Source: Ophiosphaerella korrae (Eukaryota > Ascomycota > Dothideomycetes > Pleosporales > Phaeosphaeriaceae). From it: a DNA stretch of 64,000 nucleotides. The position numbers and the translations under genes are program-made. The notes below the pieces were generated by a model that saw only the letters and a list, made by a program, of their open reading frames with translations, searched no databases and had not been told where the DNA came from. Shown here one piece after another: positions 48,204 to 59,016 of the stretch (positions are counted from its first letter, which is position 1; the number at the start of each line of letters is the position of its first letter). The stretch covers positions 1 to 64,000 of the forward strand of contig JALNQF010000205.1 of NCBI GenBank assembly GCA_028456385.1. The letters are read 5' to 3'.

Positions 48204-49502
48204 ATGCGATTCAGGGCATCAATACACAACATCAGCACATTCACCAGTACTGTCTGCCTTATACCCAAGCCAGCAATAGATTCTAATCAGATGCAGAGCT
48301 CACAGCGTCGCTCAATTCTCTCGGCCCGCTTGCCTGGGTGAAGCTCAGTGAGGAGCAAGTATGCTTCACAATCATACCCGAACAGGGCACCCAAGTATGG
48401 GCGTGAGTTGACACGTCAAATTATGTCTCTATGGTTCAATCATCTGACAATCTATAGTGTTCTATCTATTGTAAGCTCACTTTTTCGTCTTTCGTCTGAC
48501 ACGCAAGGTTGACATGCTGTGCAGGATTCCATTTTCGAGACAATTAGCGTTCAGTCCGCCGCAAACAATATAATAAACCTCGAAGTTCCGCTTGCGTCCC
48601 TCAACCGGGCCCTCAAGTCTGCTGTCAACGCGACCTCGGCACAGATACGTTTGACCAAGAAGGATAACATTCCCATGCTCGCCCTCACTATTGTCACCAC
48701 CACGTCTTCCAACACGTATAGCGCTATTCCTACCGCGACTGCGGATATTGATGATGGCATTGGGGCCTTCATGGACAACGAGCTTGGCGGAGGCAATCGG
48801 GAGACGATTGTCACCCAAGAAATACCTATTCGAGTGCTTTCGCCAGACACAGTAGCGAGTTTGCATGAGCCAAGATGTCGAGAGCCAGATGTGCATATTA
48901 TGCTGCCACCACTTATGCAGCTCAAAAGCATTAGCGATAGGTTCACAAAACTCGCGCTAGCGGACACGAAGGGCAGCAGCGGATCTGCGGCCTCGAGAAC
49001 TCGACTAGAACTAGCAGCGAACATGCATGGTTGTCTGAAAATGAGTATCAAGACCGATGCAATGAGCATATCCTCCGTCTGGACCGACCTAAACAATCCC
49101 GAATTAGACCCGACTCAAATCGAAGGAGGCGAGACCGGTCTTGCCGAGCATCCCAGCACACGTATGAGGCTTTTAGGAAGTGCCGATGGACGTAGTACAG
49201 AGGGATGGGCGACGGTGAGAATAGATGGCCGCGATTGGGGAAAAGTCATGAGCGTAGGCCGACTCGGAGGAAGGGTCATTGCATGTAGGCACATGACAAC
49301 GTGCAGCATGCTGCATAGTTTTGAACGAATGACACTGACTCCGAATAGGTTTCTGTCACGAGCATGCTCTCATCCTTTACGTATATTTGCCGAATGAGCA
49401 CTGCGAGGAGGAATCTGTGCTGACGGTATGTCGTCCAAATCTTAACCCTACCTGACTCAACTAATTTTAAGGCAGTATTACGTCAGCTCCTACAGTGCAT
49501 AA
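48204..49502 (+). CDS. HUS1: HUS1 checkpoint protein (9-1-1 clamp), 6 exons, 343 aa
   Basis: Hus1 with Rad9 and Rad1 forms the PCNA-like 9-1-1 ring loaded at damaged DNA to activate the checkpoint kinase. Exons: 48204-48246, 48291-48402, 48458-48470, 48525-49284, 49349-49425, 49476-49502. The spliced N-terminus reads MRFRASIHNISTFT, then SLNSLGPLAWVKLSEEQVCF and IIPEQGTQVWAVLSI, joined to DSIFETISVQSAANNIINLE, the clamp-family pattern. The core continues LKSAVNATSAQIRLTKKDN. The C-terminus is VRIDGRDWGKVMSVGRLGGR, VIACFCHEHALILYVYLPNE and the tail VLTYYVSSYSA. The introns are 44-64 nt with GT-AG ends. Exon 3 is only 13 nt. The total is 1032 nt, in frame. The gene is undamaged although it borders the decayed island. 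Confidence 0.9.
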
Positions 49503-52500
49503 CTCAAAACGCATCGGAACTGTTCCGTCGTGATCAATGATCTAATACCCCCCAAATAAGTTAATGAATCAGAGTGGAAATGTGCTCATTTATAAGCTTC
49601 AAATACCATTATGTCTACTACAGCACTTGTGGCTTTCTTCCGGATGGATGCCACGAATCTCAATTCGATTAGTGTACCATTCGCATTCCTCTCTATTCAT
49701 GACGACAGGTTGCATTGCATGACCTTGAGGAACGTGCTCTCGGTACGGCTCTCGGTACGGCTCTCGGTACGGCTCTCGGTACGGCTCTCGGTACATGATG
49801 AAAGTGTCGTACAAATACTACTGAGTCTATCAGAGTATTTCAAATAGCACCCGAAGCCGAAGCCCCTATCATAGGCAGCAATCATCACCTCGGTACGATA
49901 CTATGAAACATGCGTCTGCATGCGCGGAACTTGGCATCACACATAAAGCAGGAAAACAGTAATACTTAAATTTCTAAATGGCCGTTCTCATTGGTCTTCA
50001 CATATAATGAGGAAAGATTTGCCGAGATCCTTAAAAATGATGAATAAGGGGGGACAGGCGTCAACATTTTAGAAGGTGGGGGCGAAAACCGTAAAACTCT
50101 CAAAGTTTGCTCAGGGTAATATTGTAGACTGCTAACAGGCAATAATCAAAGCATGCCTTATCCACATTACCTTTGCTTCGTAGTATCTTGGTAATAAATT
50201 CACCAGAAACCACACTCTCCAACAGCCGGTTGGCAGAGTAGCGAACATTTGGTCCGCGAGAGATATTCGTCCCCTTTTTTAAAACAAAATGTCGAAGCTG
50301 AGTTTCCTATCTTCTAGCTCTAGACAGCTTGCGACTTGTAGCCACTATCCTTTCCTAGAAATATGAACAGATAGACTCAGCCCAAGTGTAGGTTCAACCA
50401 AACTCTCCACCGCTCGCACACCTTCACCGTATTACAAGTTTCGAAAGCATATGCTTCAGTAGATGTCACGCCAAATCAGCAATTCTACCAACTGAAGTAA
50501 CATCGAATAGCTTTGCCATGTTTTCTCGGCCTCGACCAGGTGTGGACAGGGCCCAAGAGCTCTGGACCTCGCATCACTGAGTTACCTTACTGCCCGTCGC
50601 TATCAAAACGTGCTACAGAATTTTATTCTGATAAAATGAAGCCCGAACTGGCATCAAGCAGCGAGAATGCGAAGACATGTGTGTAGATATAGGCGCAATT
50701 CCTGCCCAGGCGCAAGGAGGTAAACGATATATACAAGAGGGGCACCGGGCGAGTACAGTTCCAAGAGGTAGATGGTATATATGAGAGAAGAGCTCCATAT
50801 AATGTGAAATGAGCCATTATCTAAGTCATAGATAGTGCTCAGAGTCATGTAATACCTAGATTACTTGATCTTTTTAATTCATGGCTTCACCAACCCCTAA
50901 AGCAACTATGATATACTCTACGAACTTCATAGCATTAGATATGCCCGATAATTATGTTTGATGAAGGTGGGAACCAGTCGATTATTGTATCCACACATAT
51001 CCCGACACCTCACCCATGACCAAGTCCAACCATCCTAATCAACAAACCCACCTCACTCTTCCCACAATCCCTTCTACCGAACCGCAAAACTCCCAATACC
51101 CCAAAAACCCCGTCAACGCAATTCCACCCGCTCCTAACCCATCACAGCCCCAATCACCCCCTCCCACCCATCCCCACTACCACCTCAACCTATCGCCTCA
51201 ACCTGTCACCTCAACCTACCACCTCAAATTATCACACCACCATCCAACACATGCCCTGAACCCAACACTTGCTATGCCCATAAACGGGGGCCGTGCTGAC
51301 AGCGCACGGCCACAGTCAGCTCGCTCCCAGACCGGGTACGGCCGTTTCGGCAAGAACTGTGAACGGCAGACACACGGACTGCGCGCGGGGATGCGGGCAG
51401 TGCGAAGCAACCAGCCTGGCACGCGGGGAGGAAGAAGGCATCGGGTCGGGCTGAGCGATTGGTGTGGCTGGAGCGAGGACTCGGGGGTTACATGTATGCG
51501 TGAAGGTGTGAGACCTTTCTAGAGGGTTGTGGTAGGGATTGGGGGCTGTGAGGTTAGGCAGCAAAGGCGTTTGACGTGGAGGGTGTGGATTGATAGTAGG
51601 AGTAGAACGTGGGTGCGACGGAGAGAATTGTGGCTGGGGGCATTCGCCGGTTGGGGGCATATGGGTAATGTCTAGGATGACGTGCATAAGGTAACCTTGT
51701 AAACGTGCGGAGTGGGGGTCCGACTTTGCGTAAGTGGAGATCCGCCTTGGATGGACTCATCCGTGATACTCTACGGCGTTACAATGCATCAGTGGTGAGT
51801 CATTGGCCGATGGATGTACCTTTCCTTCGCTCTTTGTCGTCGTAGTTGTTTACCGGCATTGATTATATCATGTTTGCTAGTTCCGCTTTGGGCATATGCT
51901 GCGATTTTTTGTCTCAGGGGGGCAGGCTGAGTGTGAAGGGGATGGCTGTTCAGTAATCGTCGCTTTCAAGGCCATTGTGAAGGTTCACTGGTCGTTCACC
52001 GGCCTAACCTCGGCAAATCACAAACTAGTCTAAAACCGGGATGACTTCTGATGACCAATCAGCCTTATGGCATGCGACGAGGCTGCGGATCGCCTGATCG
52101 CCATGCAAAACTGGGGACCGAAGATAGGCGGGTCGGGCACAACGGCCAGGACGACCCCGGCTAGGAGTTTGGATCATTTGTCAGAAGGGGAACGGTCGAA
52201 ACCAGAGCTAATCTTTCAGGAGAAAGACACGGGACTGAGTCGAACGAGCATTTGCCACTGCACAGCATTGTGACTCTTCACATGCGCATGCGCATTTGCA
52301 CTCTTACGCCCTAGGCAACTGCAGTCAAATGGATTGATTAGTTGGCTTGATTTGCTGAGCAATGCGTTCAAAGTCACGGAGGATACCGATAGATTTGTGC
52401 AACATGGGACAGACTCGATAGCTCACGGCAAAGCCAGTCTCTGGGGTCAAATGCGTCATGTACGACTCCCGATATGAATGCGAGAAGCGAGTTTCAAATG

Positions 52501-55240
52501 GGAGCACCTGTTCAGCAATGAGGCTCATTACTATTGAGGTAACAATGACAAGGCTGTTATCGGAGCGCTAGGTAGTGAAGTGCGCCGGATGGAACTCTAG
52601 AGGATCAATTTGGTGATGCTATGCGACACCCATCGCGGGCCGGGAAGGGATGCCGCGCATTATCGTGAGAAGGACTTTGCTTGAACGAATGAAAGTGGTA
52701 GTAAACATGGCCAACAATGTCCAAGCAAGAAATGTACGGAATGTGGTGGACAAATGCGCACGTGCCCCTATCACCCACACATCTTGATCTGGAAAGCTTC
52801 CTGCCCCAAAATAACCCAAATGCAGACGCAGATGAGCTTAAAATCACCGCTTTGAGTGTCTTAGCGTTGCCGTCAGCTATAATTACAGCTGCGAGGTCCA
52901 ATCAGCGCGTTCAGCTTTCTTTGCTCGAGCGTTAGCCAGTTTGGGCAAATGGCTGACCTGATTCTGCGGCGCAGTTCTTAGTGTCAGCCCTACCAACGCT
53001 AGATCGCGCTTATCGCGTCTAGTAATCGGATCGGGCTGTGCCTATTTTTGGCCCCCTGCGGCGCATGTGTAGCTGATGCGTGGATGCGTTCCTGCAGGCA
53101 GAGGGGGTTGTATCCTCACAGTCGGGTCGTCGACGCAAATGGCCGTACGAGCCTGAAGGAGGTAACAAGACACGAAAGAGCTATTTGTCCCTTCCTGGAT
53201 GAAGACTTAGGTTGTTTCGGCTAGGCTTTCGTCATTCCACATGCGAGGTTGCCTTTAGGTGAGCGGCCTCGCACAATCTCGCTTGAGTCGGTGCGCCCAT
53301 GTTTTTGGACCCAATCGTTCACAAATATTATACATAGACACGACTATTGCAGGCGAGGAAATCTGCCTAACGAGGCAGTCTTGGGTTCTTGGGACCCTGC
53401 ACCCTAATCCTCGTGGTTGGCAGCATTCTTGTCCCGGCTGTTGAGTCGATTCAGGGGTCATCGGAAATCGACATGTTATCGAGGTTCCATTTCCATGTTG
53501 TCGGGTTGATTTGGTGCATCTAGCAAGCATCCAAACTCGTGGCCATCCTCCTACCTGCGTCATACCAAGATGGCTCAATCCCGATGCCGAGGGTACAGTT
53601 CGGCAATAAGCCAACGTGAGTAGGGAAGCTGTATACATTGGATATGTTTCTGACAGTTTATGCTTGTGAATAATAGTAGTTAAGGCATGTTGATTGGTCC
53701 CCAGGGCTGTTATCATTTCATATGGTCATTGTGGGGATAGGTCGCTGTCCGAACATTGATTAGTGTCTGTGCACGCCAGGGTGATGGTGAAGTTATTTTC
53801 GCCCACTAGAGGGGTTACGTGTGATCGAGCAACGACTACGCTGTTTTGTGCAAGTGACTCCTGTTGCCGGTCAACTTGCGCTCTAAACCTGCAGGTGAAG
53901 CAGCGCTGGACTTTACATGCAGCATACCAGAACACCTTTTGGGCCCCAGCTCCGGGCTCATATTCTGGCAGCGGGAGCTATACCGCTCCAAGCCGTTGCG
54001 AATGCGCACTATCGCAAAGCGGGCGCACAGCTGGGCCATGCGCGCTGAACACGACGGAAGGCCACGATCCGCTGACGGCCTGGAGGACAGCTCGCCGAAT
54101 TGTTCGTACCTATGCAAAGGTGGCCCGCAATAACCGTTCCCAGTTCCTAGGCACCAACGGCGTGGCGCTCTGGGTGGAGTGGAGTTTGGCATGGCTCGTG
54201 AGATTCACGCTTCGCCCTGCGCTGTATTCCCAGCGGATCCAAAATGGTTGACGTCTGTTTTAGACGTCTGATTCGTCGCCTGATCGAGGGTTCAATCTGC
54301 TAGCCTTCAATCCAACACACGGTGCTGTAACATCGCGTCGAGGGAATGCCCCAAGGCATTGCACAGACACAGCGTTCTCCTACGCCATGGCGAGTCCTCC
54401 ATTCGGATGCTGGCGCGTAGGGATCGTCATAGAGAGAATTGATGTGCTACCGCGATAATTGACTCTGGCCTGATAGCTAGTAAGTCAGAGCAGCAACCCG
54501 ACCAGCGACGGCTCTCCCGTCGGCAGCATTAGGCAATACGCCTGTCGATAGCAACTACTAGGCCAAGCGAGTGTCACGGCGCTGGATCCGGGGCCCTTGC
54601 AGCACCGCGCAGGTCCTCTACCTATTCGTGGCTTGCGAAAACGATGGATGCCGGATGACTGTGTTATGCGGCCGCTTACTACCCAATGAGAGGGGCCCTC
54701 GCGCTTGTCGGAGAAGGGCCCTTTTGGTCTGGCGACGTGTGTAGATTTCTGCACTTTACGCCCCAGACGTCTTGTCCTCGACCTTGGGGGTGGGCAGACG
54801 CGTCCACTGCCTTGGGGGTGGCAGGCAGACACCTCCACCGGTGTATCGCACAAGCACTTCAAGTCCTCGAGAGATGCAGACTAGTGCCTTTTTTGCACCC
54901 TCTGTGCGCACCGCGAAGCACACCGCGAAGCGCACCTCGAAACGTGTTTCCAGTTTCCTCGTCTGTGGCACGCACAGGCTTTGGCGCGGCTAAGGGACCG
55001 TGCGCCGCTGGTTCCGTCACTGCCACACCCTCAGCACTGACGGCACTGCGCACAGACCCTGAAACTTATTCCTGTCTCCCGCACACCATTCCATCGCGTT
55101 ACTCGCCGGTAGCAGTGCGCCGTTGCGGGCTGATGACTAGATGCCTTGTCCACAGCCAGGGCCCTCCAGCCATGCAGCCACATATCCGGCATTATGGTTC
55201 GCCAGCCAGTGGGGGTGAGGTATGCTCTGTGCGAAGGTCC
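49503..55240. other. 5.7-kb region with no gene I can support
   Basis: Composition is ordinary and not RIP-like. Open frames are short or low-complexity: 51016-51522 (+) is Pro/His/Asn-rich from simple CCTCAACC-type repeats, and 54686-55246 (+) has no recognisable domain and heavy overlap with other-frame open readings. Minus-strand frames at 52325-52528 and 52605-52901 have protein-like stretches (ETRFSHSYRESYMTHLTPET; FLAWTLLAMFTTTFI) that might be pieces of one decayed membrane protein, but no family is recognised. Local features are the 12-bp tandem repeat at 49737-49794 and a hairpin at 54250-54268. Confidence 0.4.
49737..49794. repeat. 12-bp tandem repeat, about five copies of CTCTCGGTACGG
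   Basis: Perfect copies of the 12-mer run head to tail, the last ending in CTCTCGGTACATG. The period is a multiple of three, so the frames reading through it encode SVRL or YREP repeats, but those frames are short and without support as genes. Confidence 0.85.
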
Positions 55241-55241
55241 G

Positions 55242-55248
55242 TATAAAG
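55242..55248 (+). promoter_or_regulatory. TATA box candidate (TATAAAG)
   Basis: TATAAAG is followed, from about 55310 to 55500, by a long C/T-rich stretch typical of the start region and leader of strongly expressed fungal genes, and then by the first MGRGGYN mini-ORF at 55503. The arrangement suggests a real + strand transcription unit. Confidence 0.5.
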
Positions 55249-55502
55249 AGGTTTGGATGCCTGGTAGGTTGGCAGAGTCACAACACCTGCACCCAAACCG
55301 TAAATATCCGCCTTCTTCTACTTTTCTTCATTCGCCTGTCCATCTCGCTGTTCCATATAAGCTGCCTGCCTGTTCCCTTTGACTCAACTCTCTGTCATCC
55401 TTTCCTCGGTCTTCCATCCGTCTCTACCAACCTTACCTATCATCCGGACTTTACTTCCACGCTCTTCTCTTTCATCACCAATACCATAAACATCTCGCAT
55501 CG

Positions 55503-55526
55503 ATGGGTCGCGGTGGCTACAATTAA
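55503..55526 (+). CDS. Mini-ORF 1 encoding heptapeptide MGRGGYN
   Basis: The ORF is ATG, six codons, TAA. It uses GGT CGC GGT GGC TAC AAT. The same peptide is encoded again at 55642 with different synonymous codons. It lies in a pyrimidine-rich leader downstream of a TATA box. Too short for ordinary gene finding; it could be an expressed micropeptide, a regulatory upstream ORF, or an exon end. The RGG/GYN composition recalls Gly-Arg motifs of small fungal DUF3602-type proteins, but I cannot assign it to a family. Confidence 0.4.
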   Translation: MGRGGYN

Positions 55527-55641
55527 ACACTTGCACCAACCTACTCCTGATCTCAGTCTCCATACAAGCCAGCAGGCACACGACACAACTACCAAAACCA
55601 CCGCTACTCCCACTACCACTACCACTACCACATTCTTCAAA

Positions 55642-55665
55642 ATGGGCCGAGGTGGCTACAACTAA
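55642..55665 (+). CDS. Mini-ORF 2 encoding the same heptapeptide MGRGGYN
   Basis: It uses GGC CGA GGT GGC TAC AAC, then TAA. Compared with mini-ORF 1, three of the six sense codons after ATG differ, all at the third base and all synonymous (GGT/GGC, CGC/CGA, AAT/AAC). The ATGs are 139 nt apart. It is preceded by TTCAAA, a good fungal start context, and is also the end of a longer Thr-rich open frame (55222-55665) whose upstream part looks like leader sequence. Another Ser/Thr-rich open stretch follows in a different frame (about 55670-55850). Confidence 0.4.
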   Translation: MGRGGYN

Positions 55666-55922
55666 GCCTTAGCGGATCCTCCCGCAAACCGTTTCAGCAT
55701 ACCGCTCCCGCAAATTCTACTACCAGCACTACTCAAGCCACCGCCACAACTGAGAGCAATGGCTCCATCTACAGTCCTCAAACATTATCATCGCCCACGG
55801 TCAACAACAAGTGCCCAGCGCAAGCAACACATCGAACGATGGCGACATGAATTGCCACACACCAACCCATCCGCCACCCGCCCGCCCCAGTCCTAGGACA
55901 CACCCTTTCTCACTCTTCATTT

Positions 55923-55989
55923 GGCTTCGGCCACCCTTTTACTTTGTTAGGCCTCGGCCACTTCTCTGCTATTTTTTAGGCTTCGGCCA
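55923..55989. repeat. Three copies of GGCYTCGGCCA at 27-29 nt spacing
   Basis: Copies lie at 55923-55933, 55950-55960 and 55979-55989, each with a self-complementary GGCC/GGCTTCGGCC core and separated by T-rich sequence. They follow the mini-ORF region and may lie in the 3' part of the same transcript. Confidence 0.6.
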
Positions 55990-56099
55990 TGTATTCTACT
56001 GTTTTGCACACCATGTACCACCACCTCTTCTTTCATTTTTGGTTTCAGCATTAGCACGCAAGCGACGGAGTTCCGGGACCTGGATATAGATACTGGATA

Positions 56100-56630
56100 T
56101 TTCATATCGGTCGGCTAACGATAGGAATGGGTTAACGGCTATGGATTCACTGGGCATACGATATTGTGCAATTGTTTTTTTTCACTGATGCGTTTTATGG
56201 GGCATGGATTATGCATAGGTCACGGAGCGATGGGTTGAAACGGCAATGGGTCAGGTCTAGAGATGCAGTCTTTTGGCGTTGAGGGGAGTTTGGGTTTGCT
56301 ATTCCACTCATATTATGCTCGAGTTCAACATTACAACATTGCTACACCTACTTTTCGCTTTGTCGTATTCGCAATGCTCACGTGACTTGCGCTGTTTCAC
56401 ACGCACCTTGTTCGCCTGACCACGTTTGGACCCTTAACTCCAGAGCCCCAGCACCCCGGCAATAACTCATACGTACGTCTGCTATCTCCCTGCGCCGCGC
56501 ACGCGCGTGACTGCGTCCACCAGTCCCTGGTGCTCGACAACACGCCGGTTCCTTCCCCCCCCACGTAATATTACAAATTACAAGGCGAGTCGCAAGTGCT
56601 GCGCACACTTGGCCGCGACACACCGTGTTA
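56100..56630. other. Intergenic, nothing recognised
   Basis: This is the spacer between the mini-ORF unit and the end of MSS1, which reads leftward towards it. Confidence 0.35.
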
Positions 56631-58822
56631 TCATTTCCCAACGCAGAACCTGCAGTGCACAGATGGGCGTCAGCAAAGTGTTCTTTCGTAACCTTCTAGA
56701 AGGGCAGGGGAAAACGTGGTATAACGTAAGCCGGGCAAGTTAACGGGAATGACTCAGACTGGGGTGTGGTTGAGATTGCTCGCACGCATCACCGTGCACT
56801 TATCGATTTCAAATGTCATGCGCTAAAAAGGGCGTAGCTGTCTTGCTGGCTGTGTGCTCGGTTTTTTTGGGGGCCGGTTTTGGAAGGGCTGGTGGATTGG
56901 GCGCAGGGCTGGCTGCGCAGTAAAGTCCGGGCGGGCAAAGAAACAAGCCAGAAGGGAATAAAAGGAGTCGAGTTCCACAAAGGAAAGGAAAAATAGGAAC
57001 TTACTTTTCAAAGACTATGCCCAGGACTTCTTCTACATCGCCGCTTGCACCCCGGCCTGTGATTCGGGCTAGGGCGTCGGCTGCTGCACGTAAAGACTCA
57101 GCGGCTACGACGATGTCCGCTTCGCCGCCATCGTGAATGGCAGAGGGCTGTGATGTGGTCGCGTGTGCGGTTACGTCTGTCAGGAAGGTTTCTAGGTGGC
57201 CGAGACACTCGGAAAGCAAGACGCATTGTCGTTCGGTTGCGCCTAGAGACTCTTCCCAGAGCCCCGAATTGGGGTCCGATTCGGGCACTAGTGCAGTGGT
57301 CATGCTTCTGAAGGTTTCCAGAAGGGTAGCAAGGAAGGACTGGACGTTTCCAGGATCGTTCGATGCCGATGGGACCGTGTTTGCTGCCACCGTTGCCGAT
57401 GCTCTTGTGGTCTTGCATGAGATGAAAGTCACTCGATCAGCGGAAACTCCCAGCGTAGATTGCACTCGCTTTGTCCAAGTGTTTTCTATGCTCTTGACAT
57501 CGTCAAGCTGGTCGATTTTGTTGATGGCAACAACAACGTTTATGCCAAGACATACGCATTCCTTTGCTGTCTCTATCACTTCGGAATCCATCTCGGCTGT
57601 GGCGTCCTGAACGACGATCAAAAGATCTGAATCTAAGGCCCGCTGCTTGGCACGTTTGATGCCTTCCTGCTCCACCGCACCGACAACCTCTGCTCCTACG
57701 AGACCAGCTCTACGCAAGCCAGCCATGTCACCCAGCTTGACGAGCCATCCCCCTAAATCGACGCTGACTTCAACAACGTCTCGTGTAGTCCCAGCCTCCT
57801 GAGAAACAATGGCCGCATCCCGGCCAACAATGCAATTAAGCAGGCTGCTCTTTCCAGCGTTAGGCGCCCCGAGCAACGCAACGCTTATGCCATTGCGCAG
57901 CAATTCTCCGCGTACCGCATTGGCAATGTGCGCCTCGATCTGGGCACGGAGGCCACGAATCTGCTCGGCAACAGAGGCGCATAGTATGGCGGGCGATTCA
58001 TCGAAATGCTGGTCTTCAGAAAAGTCAATCAAGGCTTCCAATTCACCGCGCGCTGCAAGCAACAGCATGCGCCAGTCCTCATACCTCGCTGCTAGCGAGG
58101 ACGTCGTGCCGCGCACGGACAACTTGCGCTGCTGCTCGGTGGCTGCGGAGAGTGTCTCTCCCAGCGACTCGATCTGGGGTAAATCCATGCGATGATTGGC
58201 GAATGCGCGCCTAGTAAACTCCCCGGATTCAGCGTACCGTATACGCGGTAAGACTCCCGAGGGTGTTGGGAGACTTGATTTTGCGCATTTTGGTACAGCT
58301 GCCAATACTGCGCGCACAATAGCAGGTCCTCCGTGTACATGCAGTTCTAGGACATCCTCGCCAGTGACTGTGTTTGGTGCTGGAAAATACAACACAAGCG
58401 CGCCAGAGTCGAGGATAGTGGAAGGTGAAGGTGGAACATGAGGCCTGTATAGCTTGCGTAGGGCCGCATATCGAGGCCTTGGAAAGGTGGTTGAGGGGCA
58501 AAGTGCTTGGTATATCTGGAGCACACTGAGCTTGGCTTGATTGGTAATGGGTGCGGAGGGGCAATACCTGGCTGCATAGCGAGCCTGAAATCCGGATGAC
58601 GGCTATGGCAGCCTTTCCAGAAGCGGTTGAGAGGGCATATATAGTGGGTTCCTCTTGATCGATTTGAGTCGAAATGCTTGTGTGATTGTGAAGATGCAGC
58701 CGGTGTGTGAGAACAGCCTTTGGAATGGCAATTGGGCACAGGCGAAGGTTAGAAGCGATGGGAAGTAATCTGCTTCGCAGCCATTGGCAACGGTATGATA
58801 CGGGCCGACTGAAAACTCTCAT
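56631..58822 (-). CDS. MSS1: MSS1/MnmE-type mitochondrial tRNA-modification GTPase, 3 exons, 594 aa
   Basis: Mss1 (bacterial MnmE) with Mto1 installs the wobble-uridine modification on mitochondrial tRNAs. Motifs: N-terminal TIYALSTASGKAAIAVIRIS; G1 GAPNAGKSS (about residue 301), G2 GTTRD, G3 DMAG, G4 NKID, and the C-terminal FCVGK box holding the conserved Cys. Exons: 58822-58568, 58515-57005, 56649-56631. Intron 1 (52 nt, GTATTG/CTCCAG) joins SLCSQ to IYQALCP. Intron 2 is 355 nt (56650-57004; GTAAGT, GCTGAC, TGCAG); without it the protein ends at GIVFEK and lacks the Cys box. The total is 1785 nt, in frame. The start ATG at 58820-58822 opens MRVFSRPVSYRCQWLRSRLL, a mitochondrial presequence; an upstream TTG is not used. 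Confidence 0.9.
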
Positions 58823-59016
58823 TCCGAGAGCAACTGTGAAGTCGTCGCATGGTGGGATAATCCAAATGGTGGCGGTTCGCTCTTTCTCCGCAAATGGTCC
58901 AAGCGGGAGGATCCACCCTGCAGCGAAGCCTTGGCTGCCAAAATAATTTCCAGCAACTTGTCGCTCGCTGCCCGTCCTCACCAGCAACACACAAATACTA
59001 CACTTACATAATCGCT
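58823..59016. promoter_or_regulatory. Bidirectional promoter between MSS1 and MAK16
   Basis: The start codons on opposite strands are 194 bp apart. No clear TATA box is present. This couples a mitochondrial tRNA-modification gene with a ribosome-biogenesis gene. Confidence 0.5.

Noticed and set aside
49737..49794. CRISPR-like or coding repeat (SVRL/YREP) frames
   Set aside because: Direct 12-mers without spacers; the frames are short and lack other support, so it is a minisatellite.
51016..51522. 168-aa Pro/His-rich open frame
   Set aside because: Composition follows a CCTCAACC-type simple repeat; no domain, no introns, no conserved motif.
54241..54310. tRNA-like sequence (GGTTCAATC with a nearby hairpin)
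   Set aside because: The bases flanking TTCAATC do not form a T-stem and no D-arm or acceptor stem can be paired; only the simple hairpin GACGTCT/AGACGTC at 54250-54268 is real.
54686..55246. 186-aa open frame upstream of the mini-ORFs
   Set aside because: Several overlapping frames are open here in GC-richer sequence; no family resemblance, so chance cannot be excluded.
57001..57003. TAA as the stop codon of MSS1
   Set aside because: It overlaps a GTAAGT donor, and the family needs an FC[IV]GK C-terminus, found in a downstream exon.
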